Source: Gammaproteobacteria bacterium
Lineage (GTDB): Bacteria; Pseudomonadota; Gammaproteobacteria; Eutrophobiales; Eutrophobiaceae
NCBI GenBank assembly: GCA_018676275.1
Contig: JABHFC010000192.1
Location: forward strand, 1 to 14,620
DNA: 14,620 nt
Direction of reading: 5' to 3'
How positions within the stretch are numbered: position 1 is the stretch's first letter; every line of letters starts with the position of its first letter. Below the pieces are notes generated by a model. The model saw only the letters and a program-made list of their open reading frames with translations, was not told the origin of the DNA and searched no databases. Positions 1 to 7,358 of this stretch are shown piece after piece. The translations under genes and the position numbers were made by a program.

Positions 1-385
1 TATCCGTTAGAATATGTATATTGATGTTCGGATGCATTTCCATGAATGTTTGAAGCATTTCACTAAACTGTTGGGAGATAAAAGCAGAACCCAGGGCCAG
101 GTAGATGTTACCTGTACGCATATTTTTTAATTCTTCAATTTTCGATAGAAAGACTTCTTCCTGGGAAAGCTTGTCACGGTAATGGAGGTACGCCGCTTCC
201 CCAGCCTCGGTCAGCTTGATGCGTCGACGGCCTTTTTCAATCAGGGCAATACCCAATTCTTTTTCAAGTTCTGCTATTTGGCGACTAACTGATGATGTTG
301 CCACATCCAGCTTGTCGCTAGCGGCCCGCATTGTCTCCAGTCGGGCAGACTCAAAAAGATAACGTAATCGAATATCGCTTATCAT
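1..385 (-). CDS. LysR-family transcriptional regulator, N-terminal part (cut by window edge)
   Basis: Reading the minus strand from the ATG at 385 gives 128 codons with no stop before the window edge, so the C-terminal part is missing. The product begins MISDIRLRYLFESARLETMR and continues with a winged helix-turn-helix typical of LysR regulators: an AASDKLDVATSSVSRQI recognition-helix region (about residues 21-37), then AELEKELGIALIEKGRRRIK and LTEAGEAA. A linker helix follows, and at about residue 92 the start of the effector-binding domain (GNIYLALGSAF). LysR proteins are cytoplasmic and usually control a divergent operon in response to a pathway metabolite. Here the divergent operon encodes a molybdenum hydroxylase, and the spacer contains two LysR-type dyads, so control of that operon plus autoregulation is likely. 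The family assignment is firm; the inducer is unknown. Confidence 0.93.
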   Translation of the reverse strand, partial: MISDIRLRYLFESARLETMRAASDKLDVATSSVSRQIAELEKELGIALIEKGRRRIKLTEAGEAAYLHYRDKLSQEEVFLSKIEELKNMRTGNIYLALGSAFISQQFSEMLQTFMEMHPNINIHILTD

Positions 386-414
386 GATAATCTCAAAAAC
401 AAAAACCAAGACTA

Positions 415-420
415 ATTATA
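415..420 (-). promoter_or_regulatory. Probable -10 box of the LysR-family gene
   Basis: The plus strand reads ATTATA, which is a perfect TATAAT on the minus strand, about 30 bp upstream of the regulator's ATG. No good -35 hexamer sits 16-18 bp upstream. The left LysR-type dyad (422-438) lies directly against this box, which fits negative autoregulation by the regulator. The promoter call is inference from sequence only. Confidence 0.5.
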
Positions 421-421
421 A

Positions 422-438
422 ATTGCATCAAACGCAAT
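422..438. promoter_or_regulatory. LysR-type binding dyad 1 (ATTGC-N7-GCAAT)
   Basis: This is a perfect 5-bp inverted repeat, ATTGC and GCAAT separated by 7 bp, containing the T-N11-A signature (T424, A436) of LysR-family recognition sites. It lies between the regulator and the divergent Mo-hydroxylase operon. If transcription of that operon starts near 492, the dyad is centred near -62, the usual place for the high-affinity recognition site. Binding is inferred. Confidence 0.6.
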
Positions 439-445
439 AAAATTG

Positions 446-460
446 ATAATGCATTGTTAT
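446..460. promoter_or_regulatory. LysR-type binding dyad 2 (ATAA-N7-TTAT)
   Basis: A second T-N11-A dyad (T447, A459) with arms ATAA and TTAT is centred 23 bp, about two helical turns, from dyad 1. It surrounds a perfect AATGCATT palindrome. Its centre is near -39 relative to a start near 492, where LysR activation sites normally sit. It is AT-rich and less distinctive than dyad 1, so the call depends partly on the spacing. Confidence 0.45.
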
Positions 461-515
461 TGAAACACAGATCAATTCCCTATAGATTCACCTTTTATTG
501 CGATTCTTGTATAAA
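460..515 (+). promoter_or_regulatory. Candidate promoters of the Mo-hydroxylase operon
   Basis: Two sigma70-like options are visible. One is TTGAAA (460-465), a 15-bp spacer and TATAGA (481-486). Its suboptimal spacing and its placement relative to the two dyads fit a LysR-activated promoter. The other is TTCACC (487-492), a 17-bp spacer and TATAAA (510-515), which has a better -10 and better spacing. Either leaves a leader of over 100 nt before the chosen ATG at 630. The sequence alone cannot decide between them. Confidence 0.4.
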
Positions 516-629
516 ACGATAGTGCTATTTCGAAGCCTGTCGGGGAAGACGGATCACGAATTAACGAGACAATTAACAGTTCCTTCCGATCAGTTTTCAT
601 CACGTTGCGAACTAAGCACTTTAATAATC

Positions 630-3383
630 ATGAATAAAAAGACATTAAATTTCAGTCTCAATGGACTCGCGGAGTCCATTGAAGTCACGCCACGCACTCG
701 ATTGCTTGATGCCTTGCGAAACAAACTGGGGCTGACAGGCACTAAGGAAGGGTGTGGCACGGGTGATTGTGGAAGTTGTACTGTGCTGCTGGATGGCAAA
801 GCAGTCAATTCCTGTATGGTTGCCGCTTTGCAGGTTGAAGGTTGCGAAGTCACGACCATCGAAGGTGTGGGCAAACCCGGAGATTTGCATCCGGTACAAC
901 AGGCAATGGTTCAGGAGGGTGGTATACAGTGTGGTTTCTGTACGCCCGGTATGGTTATGTCTTTAAAATCATTGTTTGACGAAGAGTCCAATCCCAATGA
1001 GGAAGCGGTGCGTGTTGCGATATCCAGTAATCTTTGTCGTTGTACTGGTTACACCAAGATTATTGAGGCAGCGAGAGCGCTTGGAGCGGGTGAAGTAGAC
1101 GCTAAGACAGCAATTAACAAAGACGGCGCATTGGGTTCGAGTATGACCCGAATGGATGCCGAAGAAAAAGTCACAGGCAGAGCTATCTATGCAGAGGATG
1201 TGCAACTGCCACGGATGATTCATGGTGTTGTACTTCGCAGTCCGTATGCGCATGCAAAAATCCTCTCTTTTGATAGCAGTGAAGCCGAACGCTTACCTGG
1301 CGTCAAAGCGATCGTGTCCGCTGCTGATACCGATATGGATTATTTTGGTTATGAACTGCACGATTACCGTGTGTTTGCAGTGGATAAAGTCAGATTTCGC
1401 GGTGAGCCCGTAGCCGCAGTAGCTGCAACAACTATCGATATCGCCCGCCACGCGGCATCAAAAATAAAGGTTGAGTACGAAGAGCTGCCCGCGGTCTTCG
1501 ATCCGGAAGCGGCGATGGCAGATGATGCGCCCTTGCTACACGATGATTGCAATGCCTATGCACTTGATTGGGAAACAGAACGATCCGGTAACCTGTGTTA
1601 TCAGATGAAAGTTGATGATGGTGATATAGAAAAAGGCTTCGCTGAGGCCGATGAAATCGTCGAAGCGGAATATGAAACACCGGAAGCACATCCGGGTTCA
1701 ATTGAACCGCATAGTTCAACCGCGATGATGGATGCCAATGGTCGCATCACAGTGTGGACAACCACACAAAAGCCTTTCGCTTTTCGCGGTTTTTTAGCAA
1801 AAGCGTTGAAGCGACCCATCAGTACATTCAAGATAATTCCGACTCAGATTGGTGGTGGCTTTGGCGGAAAGCTATTCCCCTGTCTGGAACCTTATGCCGC
1901 ACTTCTGGCGGAGCGCGCTGATCTTCCGGTACAAATGACCCTAACTCGCGAAGAAGAAATGTATGGGACTCTGTTGCGACACCCCTCAAAGGTCAAACTG
2001 AAAACTGGTGTAAAAAACGATGGTACTTTGGTCGCACATAGCGTGCGTATGTTATTTAACACGGGTGCCTATGGTCTTTACGGGCCGAATACCTCGGCCC
2101 TGGCAAGTCTTATGGCCACCGGCCCTTATCGTATCCCCAATGTCAGTATTACTGGCCTGGTGGCCTACACCAACAACGTGCCCTGTGGTTCTGTGCGTTG
2201 TCCAGGTGGCCCGCAGATGGCTTTTGCTGTGGAGGCACACATTGATAAGATCGCCAGATGTATTGATATGGATCCGCTTGCCCTTCGGTTGAAAAATGCC
2301 TGGGAAGATGGTGACTATACCTGCAGCGGGCAGAAGCTTGAATCGGTCAGTATTAAAGAATGTTTACAAAAAGCGGCCGATGCGATCGACTGGGATAAAC
2401 CACGACAGCCTGGTGAAGGCAAAGGCATTGCCGCTAATTGGTGGGTAAGCGGTACCTGGGGCACACAAAGCCTGATTGAGTCTAATGAAGATGGAACCTT
2501 TCGATTGATCACAGGTACCGTGGATATGGGTCCGGGCGGTTTGACTAGTAGCGTGTTGCAACTCGCTGCTGAGGGACTGGGTGTACCGGTGGATTCAATC
2601 ACGCTGGTGCAAGGTGATACAGATACAATGCCCTGGGATCATGGTACCGGTGGCAGTCGTATGACGTTTACTATTGGTAAGTCTGCCTACGAGGCGGCCG
2701 AAGATATCAAGCGGCAATTGCTTGAAGAGGCAGCTAATGATCTGGAAGCATCGGTCAATGACCTTGAACTGGTAAAAGACCGCGTACAGGTTTGCGGCGA
2801 TCCTGCTAGCCACGTGTTACTTTCAAAACTCTGTTATCAACGCCATAAGAAGCACGGTGGTCCAATGGTGGGTGTGTCATCAGTGTTGGATGATCCTGTT
2901 CCGACAACAAAAAAACATCCTATTGGTGGTTTTCCTGCGCCCAGTTTCTGTGCGCATGCAGTGGAACTCAGTGTCGATGAAAGTACAGGAGAGATTGATT
3001 TGAAACGCTACGTGGCGGTCCATGATGTGGGTAATGCGATTAACCCTGTTGGATGTGAAGGGCAGATCGAAGGTGGTGTGGCAATGGGCCTCGGTATGGC
3101 CCTGATGGAAGAAATTCGTGAAGAAGAAGGACGCGTGATGAACCCTGGTTTCGCCGATTATCTTTTGCTTACTGCCGAGGATATGCCGCCTACTCAGAGT
3201 ATTCTCGTTGAACAACCAGCAGTGGAGGGTCCTTTTGGTATTAAGGGTGTTGGTGAACCTCCTATTGCACCGCCAACTGGCGCGGTTGCCAATGCGCTAA
3301 TTGATGCGATAGATGTTGACGTAGCGCGTCTACCGCTCACGCCGGAAGAGGTGAGCGCCCGGATAAGGATTCGACAGTCATGA
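630..3383 (+). CDS. Molybdenum hydroxylase, fused [2Fe-2S] and Mo-cofactor subunit (xanthine dehydrogenase / aldehyde oxidoreductase family)
   Basis: The 917-residue product catalyses hydroxylation of an aldehyde or N-heterocycle with water, passing electrons to two [2Fe-2S] clusters. Residues 1-75 are a plant-type ferredoxin domain with C42, C47, C50 and C62. Residues 80-150 are the second cluster domain with C101, C104, C136 and C138 (QCGFC, LCRCTGYTKI). From about 170 onward lies the molybdopterin domain: QIGGGFGGK (406-414), the substrate-channel segment SVRCPGGPQ (521-529), QGDTDTMPWDHGTGGSR (661-677) and KGVGEPP with the likely catalytic base E876. Layout and length resemble Desulfovibrio gigas aldehyde oxidoreductase, but an FAD subunit gene follows here. 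The frame stays open to a TTG at 498, but the ATG at 630 starts the ferredoxin fold, so I chose it. No strong ribosome site is seen. Substrate is unknown. Confidence 0.93.
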   Translation: MNKKTLNFSLNGLAESIEVTPRTRLLDALRNKLGLTGTKEGCGTGDCGSCTVLLDGKAVNSCMVAALQVEGCEVTTIEGVGKPGDLHPVQQAMVQEGGIQCGFCTPGMVMSLKSLFDEESNPNEEAVRVAISSNLCRCTGYTKIIEAARALGAGEVDAKTAINKDGALGSSMTRMDAEEKVTGRAIYAEDVQLPRMIHGVVLRSPYAHAKILSFDSSEAERLPGVKAIVSAADTDMDYFGYELHDYRVFAVDKVRFRGEPVAAVAATTIDIARHAASKIKVEYEELPAVFDPEAAMADDAPLLHDDCNAYALDWETERSGNLCYQMKVDDGDIEKGFAEADEIVEAEYETPEAHPGSIEPHSSTAMMDANGRITVWTTTQKPFAFRGFLAKALKRPISTFKIIPTQIGGGFGGKLFPCLEPYAALLAERADLPVQMTLTREEEMYGTLLRHPSKVKLKTGVKNDGTLVAHSVRMLFNTGAYGLYGPNTSALASLMATGPYRIPNVSITGLVAYTNNVPCGSVRCPGGPQMAFAVEAHIDKIARCIDMDPLALRLKNAWEDGDYTCSGQKLESVSIKECLQKAADAIDWDKPRQPGEGKGIAANWWVSGTWGTQSLIESNEDGTFRLITGTVDMGPGGLTSSVLQLAAEGLGVPVDSITLVQGDTDTMPWDHGTGGSRMTFTIGKSAYEAAEDIKRQLLEEAANDLEASVNDLELVKDRVQVCGDPASHVLLSKLCYQRHKKHGGPMVGVSSVLDDPVPTTKKHPIGGFPAPSFCAHAVELSVDESTGEIDLKRYVAVHDVGNAINPVGCEGQIEGGVAMGLGMALMEEIREEEGRVMNPGFADYLLLTAEDMPPTQSILVEQPAVEGPFGIKGVGEPPIAPPTGAVANALIDAIDVDVARLPLTPEEVSARIRIRQS

Positions 3384-4237
3384 TTAACGATTTCAATTTT
3401 GTTCAACCAAGCAGTGTGGCAGAGGCGCTAGAGGCACTGTCGACCAATGATGGCGTGCAGGCTCTTGCTGGCGGCACGAATGTCATGGTGAATATGAAAC
3501 GCGCTCCGCTTCAGACCGAATGTCTAATTGATCTTAGTAAGCTTGATGAATTGAAAACTATTTGCGAGGACGATGACTGCATTCGTCTTGGTGCGGGAGT
3601 TACTATTTCTGAATTGTTGAACTGGAAACCGGGCGGAGTCGTTGAAAGATTAATGCAGCCAATGTGCCATGCCTTTGCCGGGCCACTAATTCGTAATCTT
3701 GCAACAGTGGGTGGCAATGTCTGTGACACCTCAGCTGCTGCGGACCTGTCACCAGTATTATTAGCGCTTAATGCCAGCGTTGAATTACAAAGTGCATCGC
3801 AGGGATCACGCATGCTTGATCTTAGAGACTTCTTTCAGGGAGTACGTAAGACAGCCTTGCGTAAGGATGAGTTACTTACCGCAATTACTTTTGCCAGACC
3901 AGATGATGATGCGCGTTGTTTCTATTACAAACTTGGCAAGCGAAAGGCGGACGCCATTTCCATTGTCAGCATCGCCATGATCCTTAAACTGGATAAAGAT
4001 ATTGTCAGTGCATCGAGTATTGGTCTGGGAGCAGTCGCACCAGTAGCCCTACGTGCAGTAGCTGCAGAGAATACGCTCAAGGGTGCAGCTCTAAATGACG
4101 ATACCATTAGTGCCGCCGCCGAAGCCGCAGTTAGCGATTCAAGTCCGATCGATGATTTCCGCGCCGGTGGTGATTACCGTCGTCAAATGGTGGAAGTGCT
4201 AGTTAAGAAAGGATTAAACGCGATAAAAGACGCTTAG
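3380..4237 (+). CDS. FAD-binding subunit of the molybdenum hydroxylase (XdhB/CoxM type)
   Basis: This 285-residue protein belongs to the FAD subunit family of molybdenum hydroxylases (CO dehydrogenase medium-chain type). It should receive electrons from the [2Fe-2S] clusters of the preceding gene product and pass them to NAD+ or another acceptor. The two expected FAD-binding motifs are present: AGGTN (30-34) near the N-terminus and TVGGN (108-112) followed by AAADLSPVLLALNA (118-131). The C-terminal domain from about 170 has the usual GLGAVAPVALRA segment. Its ATG overlaps the previous stop as ATGA, so the two are translationally coupled. Its own stop overlaps the convergent iron-sulfur gene by 4 bp, leaving no room for a terminator between them. 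No CoxS-like gene is needed because the iron-sulfur domain is fused to the Mo subunit. Confidence 0.93.
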   Translation: MINDFNFVQPSSVAEALEALSTNDGVQALAGGTNVMVNMKRAPLQTECLIDLSKLDELKTICEDDDCIRLGAGVTISELLNWKPGGVVERLMQPMCHAFAGPLIRNLATVGGNVCDTSAAADLSPVLLALNASVELQSASQGSRMLDLRDFFQGVRKTALRKDELLTAITFARPDDDARCFYYKLGKRKADAISIVSIAMILKLDKDIVSASSIGLGAVAPVALRAVAAENTLKGAALNDDTISAAAEAAVSDSSPIDDFRAGGDYRRQMVEVLVKKGLNAIKDA

Positions 4238-5235
4238 TCCTCAGACGGTCCTGTACTCTGCTTATCAGTTTTCTTGTCACGTAAGCGCAATAGTTTTTCT
4301 GACAGCGTCGGTCCACGCCCGGGTTCTGACCACGGACAAACTTGCAGGCAAATACCACAGCCATAGGTGCTACTGAAATAAGGCACGCATTTATCAAAGT
4401 CCACATACCACTTCTTTGTCCCCCTGACCCACTGTTTTTGTGAAAATATCGCGTCGGGCGGACAGCCCTTGATGCATGCCTGGCAAGTGGCACAGATATC
4501 CTCGACGCCAATGTCCACAGGCTTATCTGGCACCAGGGGCAAATCTGTTATCACAGAGGTTAGTCGGAAATTTGAGCCGTATTCCTTGCAGATAAGTGAG
4601 CCATGCTTACCCAACTCTCCGACACCAGCGGCGATGGCCATAGGGATATGCAAATATTCACTGGCGCTGTTAATTGGCAGGGCCTTGGTTGGCCAACCCA
4701 GTGAACGAATGTAGCGGGTCAAATCGACAGTTAGATAAGAACCTTGTGTATATACTCGCTGGACTTCCATTGCGGCAGTATGACCTGGTACTGTTAACAT
4801 CTTTTCGCGATCCATGGGTAGACCCAGAACAATGGCATATCGAAACTTGTTTACGGCACCTTCTACCAGATATTCTTCCTTCAATTCGCAAATGCCAACT
4901 ACACCGGCGCCAAGTTCTAAGGCTTTTTCCTTAATTTTTTGAGTCATTTTTTCAGGATCAGAAACTTCGAGCTTTTTATCGCTCAGAGCTCCCTGGGGTC
5001 TAAAAGTTGCCCAGGCACCGTCAATTATTCTCGGTAGCATTTTCGCCGGAACGCTGTAGCGAAATACGTGTTGCATACTGTCGAATGGCAGAGGACCGGA
5101 TTTACCGTTAGAGTGATATATGTAGTTTGAGCGTCTGAATTCTGTTTCACCCAGACCGTTAATGTCGTTACCTGAACAGGGGGCTTGTCGGTACTTGACC
5201 ATGGCTTCTTTTGGTGCCTTTGATTTAAGTTTCAT
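4234..5235 (-). CDS. Reductive-dehalogenase-like double [4Fe-4S] protein, cytoplasmic
   Basis: The 333-residue product resembles the RdhA reductive dehalogenase domain (cobalamin plus two [4Fe-4S] clusters). Seen in the sequence: KALELGAGVVGICEL (104-118), VYTQGSYLTVDLTRYIRSLGW (161-181, containing tyrosines where the family has its catalytic one), GVGELGKHGSLICKEYG (204-220) and VITDLPL (228-234). The clusters are C248-x2-C251-x2-C254-x3-C258P, then C283, C293, C296 and C300P, so all eight cysteines are present. There is no twin-arginine signal and no RdhB-type anchor gene next to it, so it is not a classic respiratory enzyme. QueG is the main alternative but lacks this spacing and carries a C-terminal HEAT-like part not seen here. 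Real dehalogenation is unproven, as many such homologues are uncharacterised. The ATG at 5235 has no clear ribosome site. Confidence 0.78.
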   Translation of the reverse strand: MKLKSKAPKEAMVKYRQAPCSGNDINGLGETEFRRSNYIYHSNGKSGPLPFDSMQHVFRYSVPAKMLPRIIDGAWATFRPQGALSDKKLEVSDPEKMTQKIKEKALELGAGVVGICELKEEYLVEGAVNKFRYAIVLGLPMDREKMLTVPGHTAAMEVQRVYTQGSYLTVDLTRYIRSLGWPTKALPINSASEYLHIPMAIAAGVGELGKHGSLICKEYGSNFRLTSVITDLPLVPDKPVDIGVEDICATCQACIKGCPPDAIFSQKQWVRGTKKWYVDFDKCVPYFSSTYGCGICLQVCPWSEPGRGPTLSEKLLRLRDKKTDKQSTGPSED

Positions 5236-5246
5236 GGTTTAGACTT

Positions 5247-5438
5247 TTAGTTTAAATGATCTTCCACGATCCATTTTTCTCCATTATGTTCCAGCTTTTT
5301 CAACTTAAACCGAACCATTGTTCCAATCGTTAGATGTCGAACAGAATAAAGAAATATCATAGGGATGAAGCGGTAAAGCGCCTGGAACAGACTGGGGTTG
5401 TCATCGTCAGGTATTACGGGTCGGTGCGAATTACTCAT
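5247..5438 (-). CDS. Small unrecognised protein upstream of the dehalogenase-like gene
   Basis: A 63-codon frame ends 11 bp before the start of the dehalogenase-like gene on the same strand, so the two would be cotranscribed. The product has a polar acidic start (MSNSHRPVIPDDDNPS), one moderately hydrophobic stretch (residues 22-41, IFLYSVRHLTIGTMV in its core) and a charged C-terminal part with KLKKLEHNGEKW. The final segment resembles a short beta-hairpin. I recognise no family. It is not an RdhB anchor, which normally has three membrane helices. A weak GAGAA lies upstream of the ATG. No other frame here makes a better gene, but proof of coding is limited to position and plausible composition. 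Confidence 0.5.
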   Translation of the reverse strand: MSNSHRPVIPDDDNPSLFQALYRFIPMIFLYSVRHLTIGTMVRFKLKKLEHNGEKWIVEDHLN

Positions 5439-5653
5439 GATTAATCGTGTTTCTCATTTTGTATCTATACCGTTTGTCATAAAGTTGATTAATGGACTAG
5501 CTTGCTACATATCGTAATGCATTCACCGCCTGATGACCAAGGTGTTTTGTTTTATTAAACCAGTTTTCTAATACAACTACTTTCATTAAACCCCAGATCG
5601 ATATAGCCATGATCGAATATTCAGAAATAGCTGAAATCGTGTAGGATGGATAA
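5439..5653. promoter_or_regulatory. Divergent spacer between the dehalogenase-like and lhgO operons
   Basis: Both flanking transcription units must start in these 215 bp, but no strong promoter stands out. For the plus strand, TTGTTT (5547-5552), a 16-bp spacer and TAATAC (5569-5574) is a weak candidate. For the minus strand, TATAGA (5469-5464 read backwards) is a weak -10. A 5-bp inverted repeat, TTCAG-N6-CTGAA (5620-5635), sits just upstream of the lhgO ribosome site and could be an operator or chance. The lhgO ribosome site is AGGATGGA at 5643-5650. Confidence 0.35.
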
Positions 5654-6910
5654 ATGGTAACGGCAGAAAATAACAGGTATGACTACGCGATAATTGGTGG
5701 CGGCATCGTCGGCTTATCTACTGCATGGAAATTACAACAGCGCGAGCCTGATAAAAAAATTCTTGTTCTTGAAAAAGAGTCCCGACTTGCAATGCATCAA
5801 ACCGGTCACAACAGTGGTGTAATTCATGCGGGTATTTATTATGAACCGGGTAGTCTTAAAGCAAAATTTTGTAAAGAAGGTGTTGAAGCCACTATCCAGT
5901 TTTGTCGGGAAAACAAAATTGCTTTTGACCAATGTGGAAAATTGCTGGTAGCGACTAATGAACCCGAGAGAATACGCATGCTGGCACTATTTGAGAGAGC
6001 CAGGGAAAACGGCCTGGATGTTGAGCTACTGGATGTAAATGCTCTGATAAAAAGAGAGCCAAATATCATTGGCGTAGGAGCCATTTTTTTGAAAACGACT
6101 GGCATTGTTGATTTTAAAAAAATCTGCATGAAAATGGCTGAACGTTTTTGTGCTCTGGGAGGTGAAATACGACTTAATACAGAAGTCCTTGAATTGCACG
6201 AAACAGCAGAAGTTATACAGATAAAAACAAGTGATGGCGTTGAAATTTTTGCTGATTATTTGGTCAGCTGTTCAGGGTTAATGGCAGATCGAATTACAAA
6301 AATGCAAGGTCTTGATATCGACTTTCAGATTATTCCCTTTCGTGGAGAATATTATAAATTACCGCCGAGTATGAATAATATCGTTAATCACCTTATATAC
6401 CCCATACCTGATCCGGAATTACCCTTTCTGGGAGTGCATCTAACGCGAACGATAGACGGTTCTGTTATTGTCGGACCAAATGCCGTTCAGGGATGGAAAC
6501 GAGAAGGTTACAAGAAAATTAATATTAGCTTCAGGGATTTAGGGGAAATACTCTTCTTTACCGGGTTTTGGAAAGTTTTGCGGAAGCATTTCAGGACGGG
6601 CATGAGAGAAACCTTTAACTCGTGGTGGAAGCCGGGCTACTTGAAATTGGTACAAAAATATTGCCCCTCAATCCAGTTACATGATCTACATCCATACCCT
6701 GCCGGGGTTCGAGCCCAGGCTGTGATGAATGACGGCTCGCTTGTTCATGACTTTTTGTTCGTGGAAAGCCCACGTAGCTTACATGTATGTAATGCTCCGT
6801 CACCAGCCGCAACATCCGCTATTCCAATAGGCAACTATATTTGCGATAAAGTCACTGAACTTGTTGAAAAAAATTCGCAATCAAAAACTTCTGGAAATGA
6901 ACTGTTATAA
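5654..6910 (+). CDS. lhgO: L-2-hydroxyglutarate oxidase / dehydrogenase (LhgO-like FAD enzyme)
   Basis: This 418-residue DAO-superfamily flavoprotein matches LhgO, which oxidises L-2-hydroxyglutarate to 2-oxoglutarate; in E. coli (422 residues) it feeds electrons to quinone at the inner membrane. It has an N-terminal Rossmann motif IIGGGIVGLSTAW (13-25), a dinucleotide strand ILVLEKE (36-42), the family signature HQTGHNSGVIHAGIYY (48-63), CGKLLVAT and TGIVDFKK, and the C-terminal HVCNAPSPAATSAIPIG that completes the FAD site. Homology covers the full length and no truncation is seen. The start is supported by AGGATGGA 3-8 nt upstream. It is the first of five same-strand genes with 42-60 bp gaps. 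Its coding sequence looks more AT-rich than the Mo-hydroxylase genes. A different 2-hydroxy acid substrate remains possible. Confidence 0.9.
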   Translation: MVTAENNRYDYAIIGGGIVGLSTAWKLQQREPDKKILVLEKESRLAMHQTGHNSGVIHAGIYYEPGSLKAKFCKEGVEATIQFCRENKIAFDQCGKLLVATNEPERIRMLALFERARENGLDVELLDVNALIKREPNIIGVGAIFLKTTGIVDFKKICMKMAERFCALGGEIRLNTEVLELHETAEVIQIKTSDGVEIFADYLVSCSGLMADRITKMQGLDIDFQIIPFRGEYYKLPPSMNNIVNHLIYPIPDPELPFLGVHLTRTIDGSVIVGPNAVQGWKREGYKKINISFRDLGEILFFTGFWKVLRKHFRTGMRETFNSWWKPGYLKLVQKYCPSIQLHDLHPYPAGVRAQAVMNDGSLVHDFLFVESPRSLHVCNAPSPAATSAIPIGNYICDKVTELVEKNSQSKTSGNELL

Positions 6911-6953
6911 TCTTTTCCGTTTTGATCAACCTGGAAATATTGTGGAGTAGTTT

Positions 6954-7316
6954 ATGCAAACTTTAATAATAATGTGGGAGCCGAATGAGTCATGGCAGGC
7001 TCTTTCAGAAAAAGAAAAAAGCACTTACCTCTTAAGCTTGGACCAGGCCTTGAGCGAAGCACGCAGTCATGGAGTTATGACTCTGGGCTGGAGCAAAATT
7101 GACCGGACATTATCAAAATCACCTAATGAGGGTTATGTCGGCGTTTTTGCCATGAGTAATGCGGAACAGATACATGAGTTGGATAAGAATGTTCAGCAGG
7201 CAAAATGGTATGACTATTTTGATTCAGTCAATATCAGTATTGACCCGCAAGGTGGAACGAATCCACAGCCAAGTCAGGAATATGCAAGGCTATTGGGTAT
7301 GCAATTAGACCAGTAG
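6954..7316 (+). CDS. Small DUF6616-like protein
   Basis: The 120-residue product lacks a signal peptide or membrane segment. It starts MQTLIIMWEPNESWQALS, has a long amphipathic helix (about 18-38), GVMTLGWSKID (40-50), YVGVFAMSN (61-69) and WYDYFDSVNIS (85-95). This pattern, a strand, helix, strand, strand and a WYDYF/VNI motif, resembles the DUF6616 family and suggests a ferredoxin-like dimeric alpha-beta-barrel fold. That assignment comes from memory of the family pattern, not a search. Function is unknown. A GGAG ribosome site lies 6 nt upstream of the ATG. It sits 43 bp after lhgO and 42 bp before the DJ-1-like gene, consistent with an operon. Confidence 0.75.
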   Translation: MQTLIIMWEPNESWQALSEKEKSTYLLSLDQALSEARSHGVMTLGWSKIDRTLSKSPNEGYVGVFAMSNAEQIHELDKNVQQAKWYDYFDSVNISIDPQGGTNPQPSQEYARLLGMQLDQ

Positions 7317-7358
7317 AAAATAATGAATTTGTTCGGAAACCTAAAAGAGGATTAAAAA

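Noticed and set aside
559..577. Direct repeat of AATTAAC, 12 bp apart, in the Mo-hydroxylase leader
   Set aside because: Seven AT-rich bases repeated once are expected by chance, and no known site fits.
498..629. Open reading frame extending the Mo-hydroxylase by 44 residues from a TTG codon
   Set aside because: The extension does not look like part of the ferredoxin fold, starts with a rare codon and overlaps a candidate -10 box at 510-515. The ATG at 630 begins exactly where the family domain begins.
4234..5235. Epoxyqueuosine reductase (QueG) as identity of the iron-sulfur protein
   Set aside because: The cysteine spacing and the GELGKHGSLICKEYG and VITDLPL segments fit the RdhA-like group better, and the C-terminal HEAT-like part of QueG is missing. 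Kept only as an alternative.
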